Shown: piece by piece, positions 7,523 to 15,255 of the stretch
How positions within the stretch are numbered: position 1 is the stretch's first letter
How the letters are laid out: every line of letters begins with the position of its first letter
NCBI GenBank assembly: GCA_021741285.1
Contig: JAIOYD010000011.1
Span: 1-15,255, forward strand
Direction of reading: 5' to 3'
DNA length: 15,255 nt
Source: Rickettsiaceae bacterium
GTDB taxonomy: Bacteria; Pseudomonadota; Alphaproteobacteria; Rickettsiales; Rickettsiaceae
Position numbers and translations under genes: made by a program
Notes under the pieces: model-generated
What the model was told of the DNA's origin: nothing
Databases searched by the model: none
What the model saw: only the letters and a program-made list of their open reading frames with translations

Positions 7523-7549
7523 TTTGCGTTGATATACTTAAAGCGCAAA
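7523..7549. terminator. Possible weak hairpin between convergent rpoZ and lepA
   Basis: TTTGCG and CGCAAA form a 6-bp stem around a 15-nt loop, followed on the plus strand by AT-rich sequence but no real T-run. It lies in the 86-bp gap between two converging genes, where a terminator would be expected. The structure is weak and the call is tentative. Confidence 0.22.
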
Positions 7550-7558
7550 TTATATATA

Positions 7559-9367
7559 TTAATCATCACCAACTTTCAACGCTGCAATAAATGCCGATTG
7601 AGGGATCTCAACATTTCCTACATTACGCATTCTTTTCTTACCAGCTTTCTGCTTTTCCAAAAGCTTACGCTTTCTTGACACGTCTCCACCATAGCATTTC
7701 GCAAGAACGTCCTTTCTCATCGCTTTGACATTTTCCCTGGCAATAATTTTACCACCGATTGCAGCTTGAATTGCTATTTGGAATAGTTGCCTTGGAATTA
7801 AATCTTTTAAACGATTACAAAGCTCCCTGCCCCTATATTCAGATCGAGAACGGTGAATTATAGTTGAAAGAGCGTCTACGGGCTCGCTATTGACTAAGAT
7901 CGACAACTTAACCAAGTCACTCTCTTCGTAACCATCCATTTCCCAATCAAAGCTGGCGTAACCTTTGGTACAACTCTTTAATCGATCGTAAAAATCAAAA
8001 ACAATCTCATTAAGAGGTAGTCTATACTGCAGCATAATACGCCTTGAAATATATTTCATATCAAGCTGAGTACCCCTTTTATCTGTGCATAAAGCCAAAA
8101 CCGACCCAAGATACTCTTCCGGCACCATTATTGTTGCCTTAATCCATGGTTCCATCATCGATTCTATCGTTTGCTGATCTGGAAAATCCGCTGGATTATG
8201 AACCTCTAGTTCCTTCCCACCCCTGATATTAATTTTATATATAACGCTTGGAGCAGTAGTAATAAGATCTAAATCAAACTCACGATCGAGTCTTTCTTGT
8301 ACAATTTCTAAATGTAAAAGACCAAGAAAACCACATCTGAACCCAAAACCTAAGGCGGTAGAGCTTTCTGTTTCAAATTTTAAACTCGAGTCATTTAAAC
8401 TTAATTTCTCCAATGAATCTTTGAGAATCTCAAACTCTGATGCATCGGAGGGATAAAGACCACAAAACACCACTGGTAAACTTGGTTTAAATCCAGCCAG
8501 TGAAGAAATTTCCAGTTTGCTATCCTCGACAATAGTGTCACCAACTTTACAATCCGAAACTTGTTTTATAGAGGCAGTCAAAAATCCAATCTGTCCATCT
8601 TCAAGAGCATCGCATAAAACTTTTTTGGGAGTAAAGTAACCAACATTATCAGCATTATATATTTTTTGAGTTGATAACATTTTAATTTTCATCCCTTTCT
8701 TCAAAGTACCTTGAAAAATACGAACTAAGATAACTACTCCAAGATATTTATCGTACCAACTATCTACCAACAGTGCTTTTAAAGGCAAAGTATCGTTTTG
8801 GTCCTCTTTAGGCGCTGGCAACCTATGGACTATTGCTTCTAGTACATCTTGGATACCTATGCCACTTTTTGCCGAGATCATCAGAGCGTCACTTGCATCA
8901 ATACCAATCATATCCTCTATTTGTTGCCTAACCATCTCTGGTTCCGCCGCAGGTAAATCGATTTTATTTAAAACTGGAATAATTTCATGATTATTATCGA
9001 TCGCTTGATACACATTAGCTAAAGTTTGCGCCTCAACTCCTTGACTTGCATCAACTATAAGCAAAGAGCCCTCACAAGCAGCTAGCGAGCGACTTACTTC
9101 GTAAGAAAAATCAACATGTCCTGGCGTGTCCATTAGGTTAAGTATATAGGCGTTACCATCCTTAGCTTTATATTCAAGTCGCACTGTTTGTGCTTTTATC
9201 GTAATACCTCTTTCTCTTTCAATATCCATTGAATCAAGAACTTGTTGACTCATTTCACGTTGCTCTAGGCCACCACAATATTCAATCAATCGATCAGCTA
9301 AAGTTGATTTTCCATGATCAATATGGGCAATTATAGAAAAATTTCGGATAAATTTCTTTTCAGTCAT
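7559..9367 (-). CDS. lepA: Elongation factor 4 (LepA), ribosomal back-translocase GTPase
   Basis: This 602-residue translational GTPase binds stalled or mistranslocated ribosomes and is a near-universal bacterial factor. All G motifs are intact: AHIDHGKST (14-22), RGITI (53-57), DTPGH (80-84), NKID (134-137) and SAKSG (165-169). EF-G-like domains follow, then the LepA-specific C-terminal domain with [17 protein letters not shown] and the ending [16 protein letters not shown] chose ATG 9367 ([10 protein letters not shown]) because family members start four to eight residues before [15 protein letters not shown]; an upstream TTG at 9391 would add eight unsupported residues. No clear Shine-Dalgarno sequence precedes it. 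The gene diverges from prfB across 71 bp, so their promoters must be interleaved. Confidence 0.96.
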   Translation of the reverse strand: MTEKKFIRNFSIIAHIDHGKSTLADRLIEYCGGLEQREMSQQVLDSMDIERERGITIKAQTVRLEYKAKDGNAYILNLMDTPGHVDFSYEVSRSLAACEGSLLIVDASQGVEAQTLANVYQAIDNNHEIIPVLNKIDLPAAEPEMVRQQIEDMIGIDASDALMISAKSGIGIQDVLEAIVHRLPAPKEDQNDTLPLKALLVDSWYDKYLGVVILVRIFQGTLKKGMKIKMLSTQKIYNADNVGYFTPKKVLCDALEDGQIGFLTASIKQVSDCKVGDTIVEDSKLEISSLAGFKPSLPVVFCGLYPSDASEFEILKDSLEKLSLNDSSLKFETESSTALGFGFRCGFLGLLHLEIVQERLDREFDLDLITTAPSVIYKINIRGGKELEVHNPADFPDQQTIESMMEPWIKATIMVPEEYLGSVLALCTDKRGTQLDMKYISRRIMLQYRLPLNEIVFDFYDRLKSCTKGYASFDWEMDGYEESDLVKLSILVNSEPVDALSTIIHRSRSEYRGRELCNRLKDLIPRQLFQIAIQAAIGGKIIARENVKAMRKDVLAKCYGGDVSRKRKLLEKQKAGKKRMRNVGNVEIPQSAFIAALKVGDD

Positions 9368-9384
9368 TATTGTATGCACTATTA

Positions 9385-9413
9385 TTCTCAAAATACGCAG
9401 GCCAGTATATAGT
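9385..9413 (+). promoter_or_regulatory. Candidate promoter of the prfB-murD-ftsW-murG cluster
   Basis: TTCTCA (9385-9390, four of six) and TATAGT (9408-9413, five of six) are 17 nt apart, which puts the start near 9420, just before the GAGG ribosome site (9427-9430). It lies in the short gap shared with lepA. Confidence 0.4.
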
Positions 9414-9438
9414 AAAATATTCTCTTGAGGTAGTAAAA

Positions 9439-10546
9439 ATGCGCGCAGAATTAGAAAACTTGAAAAACAAAATTGAAGACTCCCTGGCTTTGATCAAGAG
9501 GTCTCTTTGACCCAGATGGCACAAGAAAAAAACTAGAGGAGCTAGAGAAACTTTCGCTCGATCCTAATTTATGGAACGATCAGAAAAAGGCAAGCAGTGC
9601 TTTAAAAGAAAAGAGATTACTTGAAAAAACATTAGAATCATATGATTATATCAAAGATGGCCTACGTGAAAATGTAGAGCTAGCTCAGATGGCAGAGGAA
9701 GAAAATGACGAAGAGGTAATATCTCAAGCCCAATCAGAATTAATCAAAATCCAGGTTATTTCTGCCAAACTAGAAACAGAATGCTTATTTTCTGGAGAAG
9801 CTGATGGAAATAATTGCTTCTTAGAAATAAATGCTGGAGCTGGCGGAACAGAAAGCCACGACTGGGCATCGATAATGATGCGTATGTATCTAAGATTCGG
9901 AGAAAGAATGGGCTTTAATACTGAAATCATTAACATCATTTCAGGAGAAGAGGCTGGCATCAAATCGTGTTGCATTAAGTTTAGGGGCGATATGGCATAC
10001 GGTTGGCTTAAGTCGGAATCTGGTGTACATAGGCTAGTTAGGATATCTCCTTTTAATGCAGCCGGCAAAAGGATGACAAGTTTTGCTTCATGCTGGGTGT
10101 ATCCTGAAGTTGACGAAAGCATCGACATTGTCATAGAAGAAAAAGATCTTCGTATAGACACTTACAGATCTTCTGGAGCTGGCGGACAGCACGTAAATAC
10201 TACTGACTCAGCAGTGCGCATAACCCACCTTCCGACAAATATTGCCGTCCAATGTCAAAATGACCGTTCTCAGCATCGTAATAAGGCGGAAGCTATGCAA
10301 ATGCTCAAAGCCAGATTATTTGAACTTGAGTTACAAAAAAAGAATGAAGAAGTAAATAAACAAAACGCCGCAAAAACTGATAATGGCTGGGGGCACCAAA
10401 TTAGATCATATGTACTGCAACCCTATCAAATGGTTAAAGATTTAAGAACAAGTTATGAAACAAGCGATGCTGCTGGTGTACTAGACGGTAACTTAGAAAA
10501 ATTTGTCTCCAGCGCCCTAGCTGCAAACGTAAATAAACGAAATTAA
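9439..10546 (+). CDS. prfB: Peptide chain release factor 2, with programmed +1 frameshift
   Basis: RF2 ends translation at UGA and UAA by triggering hydrolysis of peptidyl-tRNA. The gene is read in two frames: 9439-9507 (23 codons) and then 9509-10546 after skipping one base, giving 368 residues against 365 in E. coli. The start follows GAGG at a good distance. The codon-recognition motif SPF (about 203-205) marks it as RF2 rather than RF1 (PxT), and GGQ (about 248-250, in [10 protein letters not shown]) is the catalytic loop. The residue matching E. coli position 246 is Ser. The in-frame TGA after codon 23 is regulatory, so the gene is not broken. It leads a cluster with murD 13 bp downstream, so RF2 level may be coupled to wall-gene transcription. 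Confidence 0.96.
9496..9511 (+). promoter_or_regulatory. Programmed +1 frameshift site in prfB
   Basis: The site has the order AAGAGG (9496-9501, internal Shine-Dalgarno-like), a 3-nt spacer TCT, the slippery codon CTT (9505-9507), the stop TGA (9508-9510) and then C. E. coli has the same order and spacing (AGGGGG, TAT, CTT, TGA, C). When RF2 is scarce the ribosome pauses at UGA, tRNA-Leu slips from CUU to UUU and reading resumes at GAC (9509-9511). Confidence 0.95.
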
Positions 10547-10559
10547 TATAGTAGAAGTT

Positions 10560-11906
10560 ATGGGTAAAATGAAACTCAAAAGCCAACAAGGAAAAAAGAT
10601 TGGAATCGTCGGACTGGGATTAACTGGATGCTCTGCTTTTTCTGCGTTAGAGGAAATTGCACAAACTATACTCTGTTGGGATGATTCCCAAGTAAATCGC
10701 GATAAATTTATCTCTCAATTTGGCTCCTCGCCATTAACGGATATTACGGACGAAGCTTGGCAATCTCTTGATAAAATTATAATCAGCCCCGGAATCCCTC
10801 CGGCACATACAATTTATTCATTAATAAAGAGGCATAACATACTGATATCTTCTGATATAGATCTATTTATTGAAGAAAATTCTCAATCAAAAATAATCGC
10901 AATAACTGGAACGAATGGTAAAAGTACTACCACGGCGCTCATCGGTCATATTTTACACAAATCTGGCCTTGATTACCATTTTGGGGGCAATATAGGACTG
11001 CCAGTTCTTATGCTTCCAGAAAAAGCTGAAGGTTATGTTTTAGAATTATCTTCATTTCAAATTGATTTACTACAGAATTTTAACCCATTTATCTCTATTT
11101 TACTTAATATTACTGAAGATCATTTAGATAGATACGGGACTTTTGAAGAATATAGCAAATCAAAATTTAGAGCTTTTGAAGGCGATGGAATAAAAATTAT
11201 CGGGATAGATAGCGATAAATCACAAGAATTTTATAATAGTCTGAAGAGAAAAGGAGAAAGAAAATTAATTCCTATTACCACTAACTCAAGCGACGAAGGG
11301 GTTAGTTGCAATCCCAAGAAATTGATCGATAACTTCTTTAATCATGATTCTTATGCCATTCCCGAACTAAGCTATCTACGCGGAAAACATAATCAAGAAA
11401 ATATAGCGGCTTCATTCGCAGCCTGCAGAGCATTAGGGGTAGCGCCATTAGAAATTATTGAACATATCTCTAGTTTCAACGGGCTTAAACACAGAATGCA
11501 ATATCTAGGTACTAAAAGTAATATTAGTTTTTACAACGATAGCAAAGCTACTAATGCAACTTCTGCTGCTTGCTCACTAATCTCACTTAGTAATATATTT
11601 TGGCTAGCGGGTGGTATTTTTAAAGAAAAATCGCTCTTGCCAATTAGTTTTGCACTCAAGAACGTAACAAAAGCCTATTTATTCGGTAAGGATAAGCTAT
11701 TATTTGCAAAATATCTTGAAAATAAAGTTGAATATAGGATATGTATAAATATGAACGAAGCATTTGAATATGCAGTAAAAGACGCTCAAATGACAAAAAA
11801 AAACTCAAATATTTTACTCGCTCCCGCATGCGCATCATATGATCAGTTTAAAAATTTTAAAGATAGAGGTAACCAGTTTATAGAATTATATGACAGTACT
11901 AAGTAA
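10560..11906 (+). CDS. murD: UDP-N-acetylmuramoyl-L-alanine--D-glutamate ligase
   Basis: MurD is a cytoplasmic ATP-dependent ligase that adds D-Glu to UDP-MurNAc-L-Ala. The 448 residues match the usual family length. An N-terminal Rossmann domain opens with GIVGLGLTGCSA (15-26). The ATP loop is ITGTNGKSTTT (115-125). Other family marks are LNITEDHLDR (182-191), HNQENIAASFAA (277-288), FNGLKHRMQ (306-314), NDSKATN (326-332) and LAPACASYDQF (420-430), followed by FKDRGNQF. All ligase motifs are intact. The gene is 13 bp behind prfB and overlaps ftsW by 17 bp, so it is translated as part of the cluster. An alternative start three codons later cannot be excluded. Confidence 0.96.
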   Translation: MGKMKLKSQQGKKIGIVGLGLTGCSAFSALEEIAQTILCWDDSQVNRDKFISQFGSSPLTDITDEAWQSLDKIIISPGIPPAHTIYSLIKRHNILISSDIDLFIEENSQSKIIAITGTNGKSTTTALIGHILHKSGLDYHFGGNIGLPVLMLPEKAEGYVLELSSFQIDLLQNFNPFISILLNITEDHLDRYGTFEEYSKSKFRAFEGDGIKIIGIDSDKSQEFYNSLKRKGERKLIPITTNSSDEGVSCNPKKLIDNFFNHDSYAIPELSYLRGKHNQENIAASFAACRALGVAPLEIIEHISSFNGLKHRMQYLGTKSNISFYNDSKATNATSAACSLISLSNIFWLAGGIFKEKSLLPISFALKNVTKAYLFGKDKLLFAKYLENKVEYRICINMNEAFEYAVKDAQMTKKNSNILLAPACASYDQFKNFKDRGNQFIELYDSTK

Positions 11907-13011
11907 CCTGATAAAACAATGGTGGCGAACTATAGATCAGCAAGCGGTTATAGCCTATGGTATATTAATTGCCTTTAGCTTTATGTTAGTAACCACTACT
12001 AGCTCTGCAGTTGCTGGAAAAATTGGCCTTGTTGACAATTATTTTTCTTCAAGGCAAATATTGCATTTGCTTATTGGAGCTATTTTTATGGTAGCGTTTT
12101 CCTCTTTGGATAAGAAATGGATAAAAAGAATAGCTATTATTGGTTTTTTGTTTAGCGTAATGATGCTAATACTTGTCAAATTTTATGGTTATGAAGTAAA
12201 AGGAGCGACACGATGGATCCGGATAGCAGGTTTTTCATATCAACCATCAGAGTTTTTAAAACCATTTTTTGCCGTTGTCACGGGATGGATACTTTCGTTA
12301 AAATATCAAGAAGGTTTTCCCAGTTTTCAAGTATGCATCTTACTATATGCGCTAGTAGCTCTTTTAATATTAATCCAACCTGACGTAGGAATGCTGATCT
12401 TAATCACAGCAGTATTTGCTAGTCAATTATTTGTCGCTGGCTTTCCTATTATCTGGATTATGGTAGCACTCTTAGCCGGATTTTTTGGCATTTTCTCAGC
12501 TTATTTCCTTCTTCCTCACGTAGCAAGTAGGATAAATAGCTTCTTAGATCCAGTAAGCAATGAAAATTATCAAATAAGCAAGTCTATATTAGCATTTGAA
12601 GAAGGTGGTTTATATGGAAGAGGACCAGGCGAAGGATCTGTAAAGCAGCACTTACCAGACTCTCATACTGATTTCATTTTTGCAGTAGCGGGCGAAGAGT
12701 TTGGAGCAATAATATGCATAATGATTATCGCAGTTTTTGCCTTTATTGTTCTTCGGAGTCTAGCTAGAATTAACAACGAGCAAGATAAATTTATTCAATT
12801 AGCCAGCGTGGGCATTATCGCTCAATTTGGACTACAAGCTGTTATTAACATGGGGGTTACTCTAAATTTACTACCTACAAAGGGGATGACACTACCTTTT
12901 ATAAGCTATGGCGGATCATCAACACTTGCTATAGGAATTGCAGTGGGTATGCTGCTTGGATTAACGAAGCATAAAACTTCGCTTGTGAAATATAAAAACA
13001 GCGATATTTAA
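11890..13011 (+). CDS. ftsW: Peptidoglycan glycosyltransferase FtsW (SEDS family)
   Basis: FtsW is an inner-membrane glycan polymerase of the divisome that uses lipid II and works with a class B penicillin-binding protein. The 373 residues contain about ten hydrophobic segments. SEDS motifs are YQPSEFLKPFF (117-127), LIQPDVGM (161-168), EGGLYGRGPGEGSVKQHLPD (238-257) with SHTDFIFAVAGEEFG next to it, and NLLPTKGMTLPFISYGGSS (326-344). The invariant Asp in HTDF corresponds to the extracellular loop that carries the active-site acid in the family. I prefer FtsW to RodA because it sits between murD and murG. The start overlaps the end of murD by 17 bp; the nearest AGAGG lies about 20 nt upstream, so translational coupling is likely. 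Confidence 0.94.
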   Translation: MTVLSNLIKQWWRTIDQQAVIAYGILIAFSFMLVTTTSSAVAGKIGLVDNYFSSRQILHLLIGAIFMVAFSSLDKKWIKRIAIIGFLFSVMMLILVKFYGYEVKGATRWIRIAGFSYQPSEFLKPFFAVVTGWILSLKYQEGFPSFQVCILLYALVALLILIQPDVGMLILITAVFASQLFVAGFPIIWIMVALLAGFFGIFSAYFLLPHVASRINSFLDPVSNENYQISKSILAFEEGGLYGRGPGEGSVKQHLPDSHTDFIFAVAGEEFGAIICIMIIAVFAFIVLRSLARINNEQDKFIQLASVGIIAQFGLQAVINMGVTLNLLPTKGMTLPFISYGGSSTLAIGIAVGMLLGLTKHKTSLVKYKNSDI

Positions 13012-14136
13012 ATGAATAATAAAACTACTTTATCCGTAGCCAACCCAGCCCTCCATAGAAAAAAATCTATAGTGCTAGCTGCAGGCGGCACTGGGGGACA
13101 TTTATTTCCTGCTCTTGCTCTTGCTGAAGAATTTGAGGATACTGATATTGATGTTCATTTGATTACCGACTTAAGATGCAAAAAATATCTTCCCGCAAAT
13201 CACCAAATTGAACCTCACATATTCGATTTTCATCTTAAAATGACTGGTCTAGCAAATAAAGTAATTTCTCTATGGCGCTTGTCTAACGTATGTATCAAGA
13301 CATTATTGCTAATTGGTAGACTTAAACCAGATATAATTATTGGCTTCGGAGGATACACGAGCTTTCCTTCATTACTAGCCGCAAGGGTTCTACGAATTCC
13401 TTTTATCGTGCAAGAACAAAATTGTTTTTTAGGCAAAAGTAACCGTTTATTTGCTAAGTCAGCTAGAATTATTGCTTTATCTTACAAAGAAACAAGTAAC
13501 GTCAGCATTTATGATAATAGAAAAGTAGTTATTACAGGAGACTTAGTAAGATCTTCTATAAGGAATTTGCCTATAAAAAATACTTTTGATAATGAAGAGT
13601 TTCGGCTTTTTATTTTTGGAGGAAGTCAGGGTGCAAAAGTTTTTTCTCAAATTATCCCTGAAGCCATAACAGAACTACTAAAATTAAATCCAGGCTTAAA
13701 AATTCATATCACTCAACAAGTAAGCCAAGATGACCAAAAAGAACTTTCTACAATCTACTACCAATTAGGAATAAAGTACCTTTTATCCCCATTTTTTTAT
13801 AATATGGCAGAAATTTATTCTGAAACCGATCTGGTCATATCAAGATCAGGTGCAAGCACAGTAGCTGAATTAGTAAATGTTGGCGTTCCCGCAATTTTTA
13901 TTCCTTTTCCTTATGCAATGGAAGATCATCAATACTTTAATGCAATGGCGATAGAAAATAGCAAAGCAGGATGGTGCTTTAGACAAGAAGACTTAACAGC
14001 CCATATTTTAGCTCAAAAAATTTATGAATTAGTTGCTAATAGAACCATGCTCAAAGAAGCCTCAAAAAGCTTATTAAATCGCAAGAATAATGGCGCAAAG
14101 TATCTAGCAGACACAGTTCTTAAAATAATTGAGTAA
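13012..14136 (+). CDS. murG: UDP-GlcNAc:lipid I N-acetylglucosaminyltransferase
   Basis: MurG transfers GlcNAc to lipid I on the inner face of the membrane, making lipid II, the substrate of FtsW. The 374 residues have the two-domain GT-B fold of the family. GGTGGH (25-30) is the N-terminal glycine loop, IIGFGGYTSFPS (109-120) and QEQN (134-137) belong to the acceptor side, and IFGGSQGA (201-208), SRSGASTVAE (277-286) and IPFPYAMEDHQ (297-307) form the nucleotide-sugar site. The ATG abuts the ftsW stop (TAA-ATG), which points to coupled translation. The first 16 or so residues before KSIVLAAGGTGGH are extra compared with many MurG proteins, so a later start is possible, but no later ATG precedes the motif. 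Confidence 0.95.
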   Translation: MNNKTTLSVANPALHRKKSIVLAAGGTGGHLFPALALAEEFEDTDIDVHLITDLRCKKYLPANHQIEPHIFDFHLKMTGLANKVISLWRLSNVCIKTLLLIGRLKPDIIIGFGGYTSFPSLLAARVLRIPFIVQEQNCFLGKSNRLFAKSARIIALSYKETSNVSIYDNRKVVITGDLVRSSIRNLPIKNTFDNEEFRLFIFGGSQGAKVFSQIIPEAITELLKLNPGLKIHITQQVSQDDQKELSTIYYQLGIKYLLSPFFYNMAEIYSETDLVISRSGASTVAELVNVGVPAIFIPFPYAMEDHQYFNAMAIENSKAGWCFRQEDLTAHILAQKIYELVANRTMLKEASKSLLNRKNNGAKYLADTVLKIIE

Positions 14137-14151
14137 ACTCACCTTTCTCAG

Positions 14152-14181
14152 TTGCAACCGACTTGATATTTGTTGTATAAA
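14152..14181 (+). promoter_or_regulatory. Candidate promoter of the lipoprotein gene
   Basis: TTGCAA (14152-14157, four of six) and TATAAA (14176-14181, five of six) are 18 nt apart, 35 bp before the ATG. No terminator separates it from murG, so read-through from the cluster is also possible. Confidence 0.4.
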
Positions 14182-14216
14182 TATGATCTGAATCCTTAAA
14201 AAAATTAGGCTAGCTT

Positions 14217-14885
14217 ATGCTAAAAAAGATGATCATTTTTTCTACATTAGCCATGTTTCTTTCTGCATGCGTAACAGGACCCGAAGGTTATTTAAAACGC
14301 TCTGCCAACAATAAAATCATTGATCGCAAAGGCTTCAAGGGTGGAAAACGCGCTCCTCTTTATAACAAAAAATATATATCTCAAGCTAAAAAAAATGTAG
14401 TTACCGGCGAGTATGAATACGATGAATTTAATGATTTAGACGAGGATAATTCCGAAGAAGAAAACACTTCAAAAGATAATATCGCCATGTATAAGGCTAT
14501 GATAGATCATGATTTATCTCAAGATAAAAAAAATAAGAGAGATTCCAAATGGAGTAAAAACAAAAATTCTTATCCTTCCCTTAGAAAATCAAGCCATAGA
14601 CTAAGCGACGATGATGATGAGGACATACAAAATATGGAGTTAAGAGAAGAGCTTAATCAGATAAAATCCATGTTAAATGATACAAAAAGGGAAATGGCGA
14701 ACAATAGGTGTCCTGCTATGGTACAAGACAAAAAACAACAACCTGCTACCATATCTACTAATGCTTCTGCACGATCAACTCAACTCAAAAAAGACACTTC
14801 CTCTTCTCCTCAAAAAAAGTCACCTCGGATACTAGATGACAACCATACAAAACCTACTATAATAGAGCCTATTGAATCTTTGTAG
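14217..14885 (+). CDS. Small charged lipoprotein of unknown function
   Basis: I do not recognise the family. The 222-residue product starts with a lipoprotein signal: Lys-Lys, a hydrophobic run and the lipobox LSAC with Cys18 as the likely lipidated residue; the next residues, VTGPEGYLKR, do not show the Asp that would hold it in the inner membrane. The mature part lacks membrane segments and is low in complexity. It has an acidic stretch near 68-85 (DEFNDLDEDNSEEEN), a DDDDED run near 136-141, and a short helical heptad-like segment (about 145-166, ELREELNQIKSMLNDTKREM). It ends in a Lys/Ser/Pro/Thr-rich tail. TTAGG precedes the ATG by 7 nt. A periplasm-facing or wall-tethering role is only a guess from its position after the murein genes. 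Confidence 0.75.
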   Translation: MLKKMIIFSTLAMFLSACVTGPEGYLKRSANNKIIDRKGFKGGKRAPLYNKKYISQAKKNVVTGEYEYDEFNDLDEDNSEEENTSKDNIAMYKAMIDHDLSQDKKNKRDSKWSKNKNSYPSLRKSSHRLSDDDDEDIQNMELREELNQIKSMLNDTKREMANNRCPAMVQDKKQQPATISTNASARSTQLKKDTSSSPQKKSPRILDDNHTKPTIIEPIESL

Positions 14886-15186
14886 TACAGATACCGCAGC
14901 TGCAATCCGAAAAGCTAAAATTATAACAAAATTCTTCATGCAAAACAACGTACGCTTATCATGACCAAATAAAATTCAGAACGACCTAGCTGGTACACGC
15001 TTTCCAAATACTAACTAAGCGTGAACATCCTATAATTTAACTGCTTTTTACTATCGTGTTTTCAGACATCTCACTCCTCATTACTTAAAAAATATTTGTT
15101 TTATTGACATATTGACTAATTAGTCTCTTCGTCAGAAGTCTCTTTAGCTGAATTAGCAAGGGATTTTACTATATAAACTACTTAGG
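14886..15186. other. Intergenic stretch without a recognisable gene
   Basis: No open frame, tRNA or other RNA gene of convincing form is seen. CACGCTT (14996-15002) and AAGCGTG (15017-15023) form a perfect 7-bp stem with a 14-nt loop, but no T-run follows, so it is not a standard terminator. Two TTGAC boxes (15104 and 15112) lack a partner -10 box at the right distance. Confidence 0.5.
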
Positions 15187-15233
15187 AAATCCATAAGAAA
15201 ATGGTATAATTAGCGTATAAAGCTTATGGATTT
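15187..15233 (+). promoter_or_regulatory. Extended -10 promoter inside an inverted repeat
   Basis: TGGTATAAT (15202-15210) is an extended -10 element with a perfect TATAAT; the -35 position (TTAGGA, 15182-15187) is poor, as extended -10 promoters allow. AAATCCATAAG (15187-15197) and CTTATGGATTT (15223-15233) are perfect 11-bp inverted arms 25 bp apart, one before the -10 box and one after the expected start near 15217. The arms could be an operator, or the second could act in the leader. Confidence 0.5.
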
Positions 15234-15239
15234 TAAATT

Positions 15240-15255
15240 ATGCCTATAGAAAATA
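15240..15255 (+). CDS. Possible start of the next gene (cut by the window edge)
   Basis: ATG at 15240 opens MPIEN and runs off the window. It is supported only by its position about 23 nt after the expected transcription start of the extended -10 promoter. No clear Shine-Dalgarno sequence is present. The product cannot be named. Confidence 0.35.

Noticed and set aside
9508..9510. The in-frame TGA in prfB as a nonsense mutation
   Set aside because: Its context is the conserved RF2 programmed frameshift site and the second frame is intact to the end.
9724..10161. A 145-codon minus-strand frame inside prfB
   Set aside because: It lies opposite the conserved RF2 coding sequence and shows no features of its own.
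14835..14939. A 35-codon minus-strand frame starting MKNFVIILAF with a signal-like N-terminus
   Set aside because: It overlaps the end of the lipoprotein gene, stops early and has no promoter or ribosome site that I can see.
15104..15117. Two TTGAC boxes as -35 elements
   Set aside because: No -10-like hexamer is found 15-19 nt downstream of either one.
1..15255. CRISPR array, tRNA or rRNA genes, prophage or a defence system
   Set aside because: No regularly spaced repeats, no cloverleaf with a GTTCGA-type T-loop, and no genes of such systems were found on either strand.

Overview
The window is AT-rich and reads as the chromosome of an obligate intracellular alphaproteobacterium of the Rickettsiaceae. 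This is inferred from protein content: an outer-membrane autotransporter of the Sca/rOmpB type, LepA and TerC sequences that look rickettsial, short palindromic/MITE-like repeats between genes, and a compact housekeeping backbone. I cannot fix the genus; Rickettsia or a close relative (Megaira- or Orientia-like) fits.

Layout, left to right. (1) 1-98 is the 3' end of rpmJ (ribosomal protein bL36), followed by a strong hairpin terminator. (2) 254-1420 is a terC-family membrane protein gene broken by a 14-bp tandem duplication and bracketed by two inverted copies of a roughly 90-100 bp repeat. (3) 1421-1857 is a gene-free, repeat-dense stretch: a 151-bp MITE-like element with 20-bp terminal inverted repeats, a REP-like hairpin and a lone copy of the MITE end. 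(4) A bidirectional-type terminator precedes a 1588-residue autotransporter on the minus strand (1951-6717). (5) A 353-bp divergent intergenic region carries a promoter and a palindrome for the autotransporter and a promoter for rpoZ (RNA polymerase omega). (6) lepA (EF4) is on the minus strand, convergent with rpoZ and divergent from prfB. (7) prfB (release factor 2) with an intact programmed +1 frameshift site begins a tight plus-strand cluster, prfB-murD-ftsW-murG, spaced 13 bp, overlapping by 17 bp and abutting by 0 bp. (8) A small lysine/acidic-rich lipoprotein has its own promoter. (9) A 354-bp gene-free tail ends in an extended -10 promoter inside an 11-bp inverted repeat, just before an ATG that runs off the window.

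How the parts work together. bL36, RF2, EF4 and omega are core translation and transcription factors. MurD, FtsW and MurG act in consecutive or neighbouring steps of peptidoglycan synthesis: D-Glu addition to UDP-MurNAc-Ala, lipid II formation and septal glycan polymerisation. RF2 controls its own level by frameshifting and appears to be co-transcribed with this wall cluster. The autotransporter and lipoprotein are envelope components.

I do not see a previously undescribed multi-gene system. The most notable points are the terC lesion, the inverted repeats flanking terC, the MITE-like repeats, and the palindromes overlapping two promoters.
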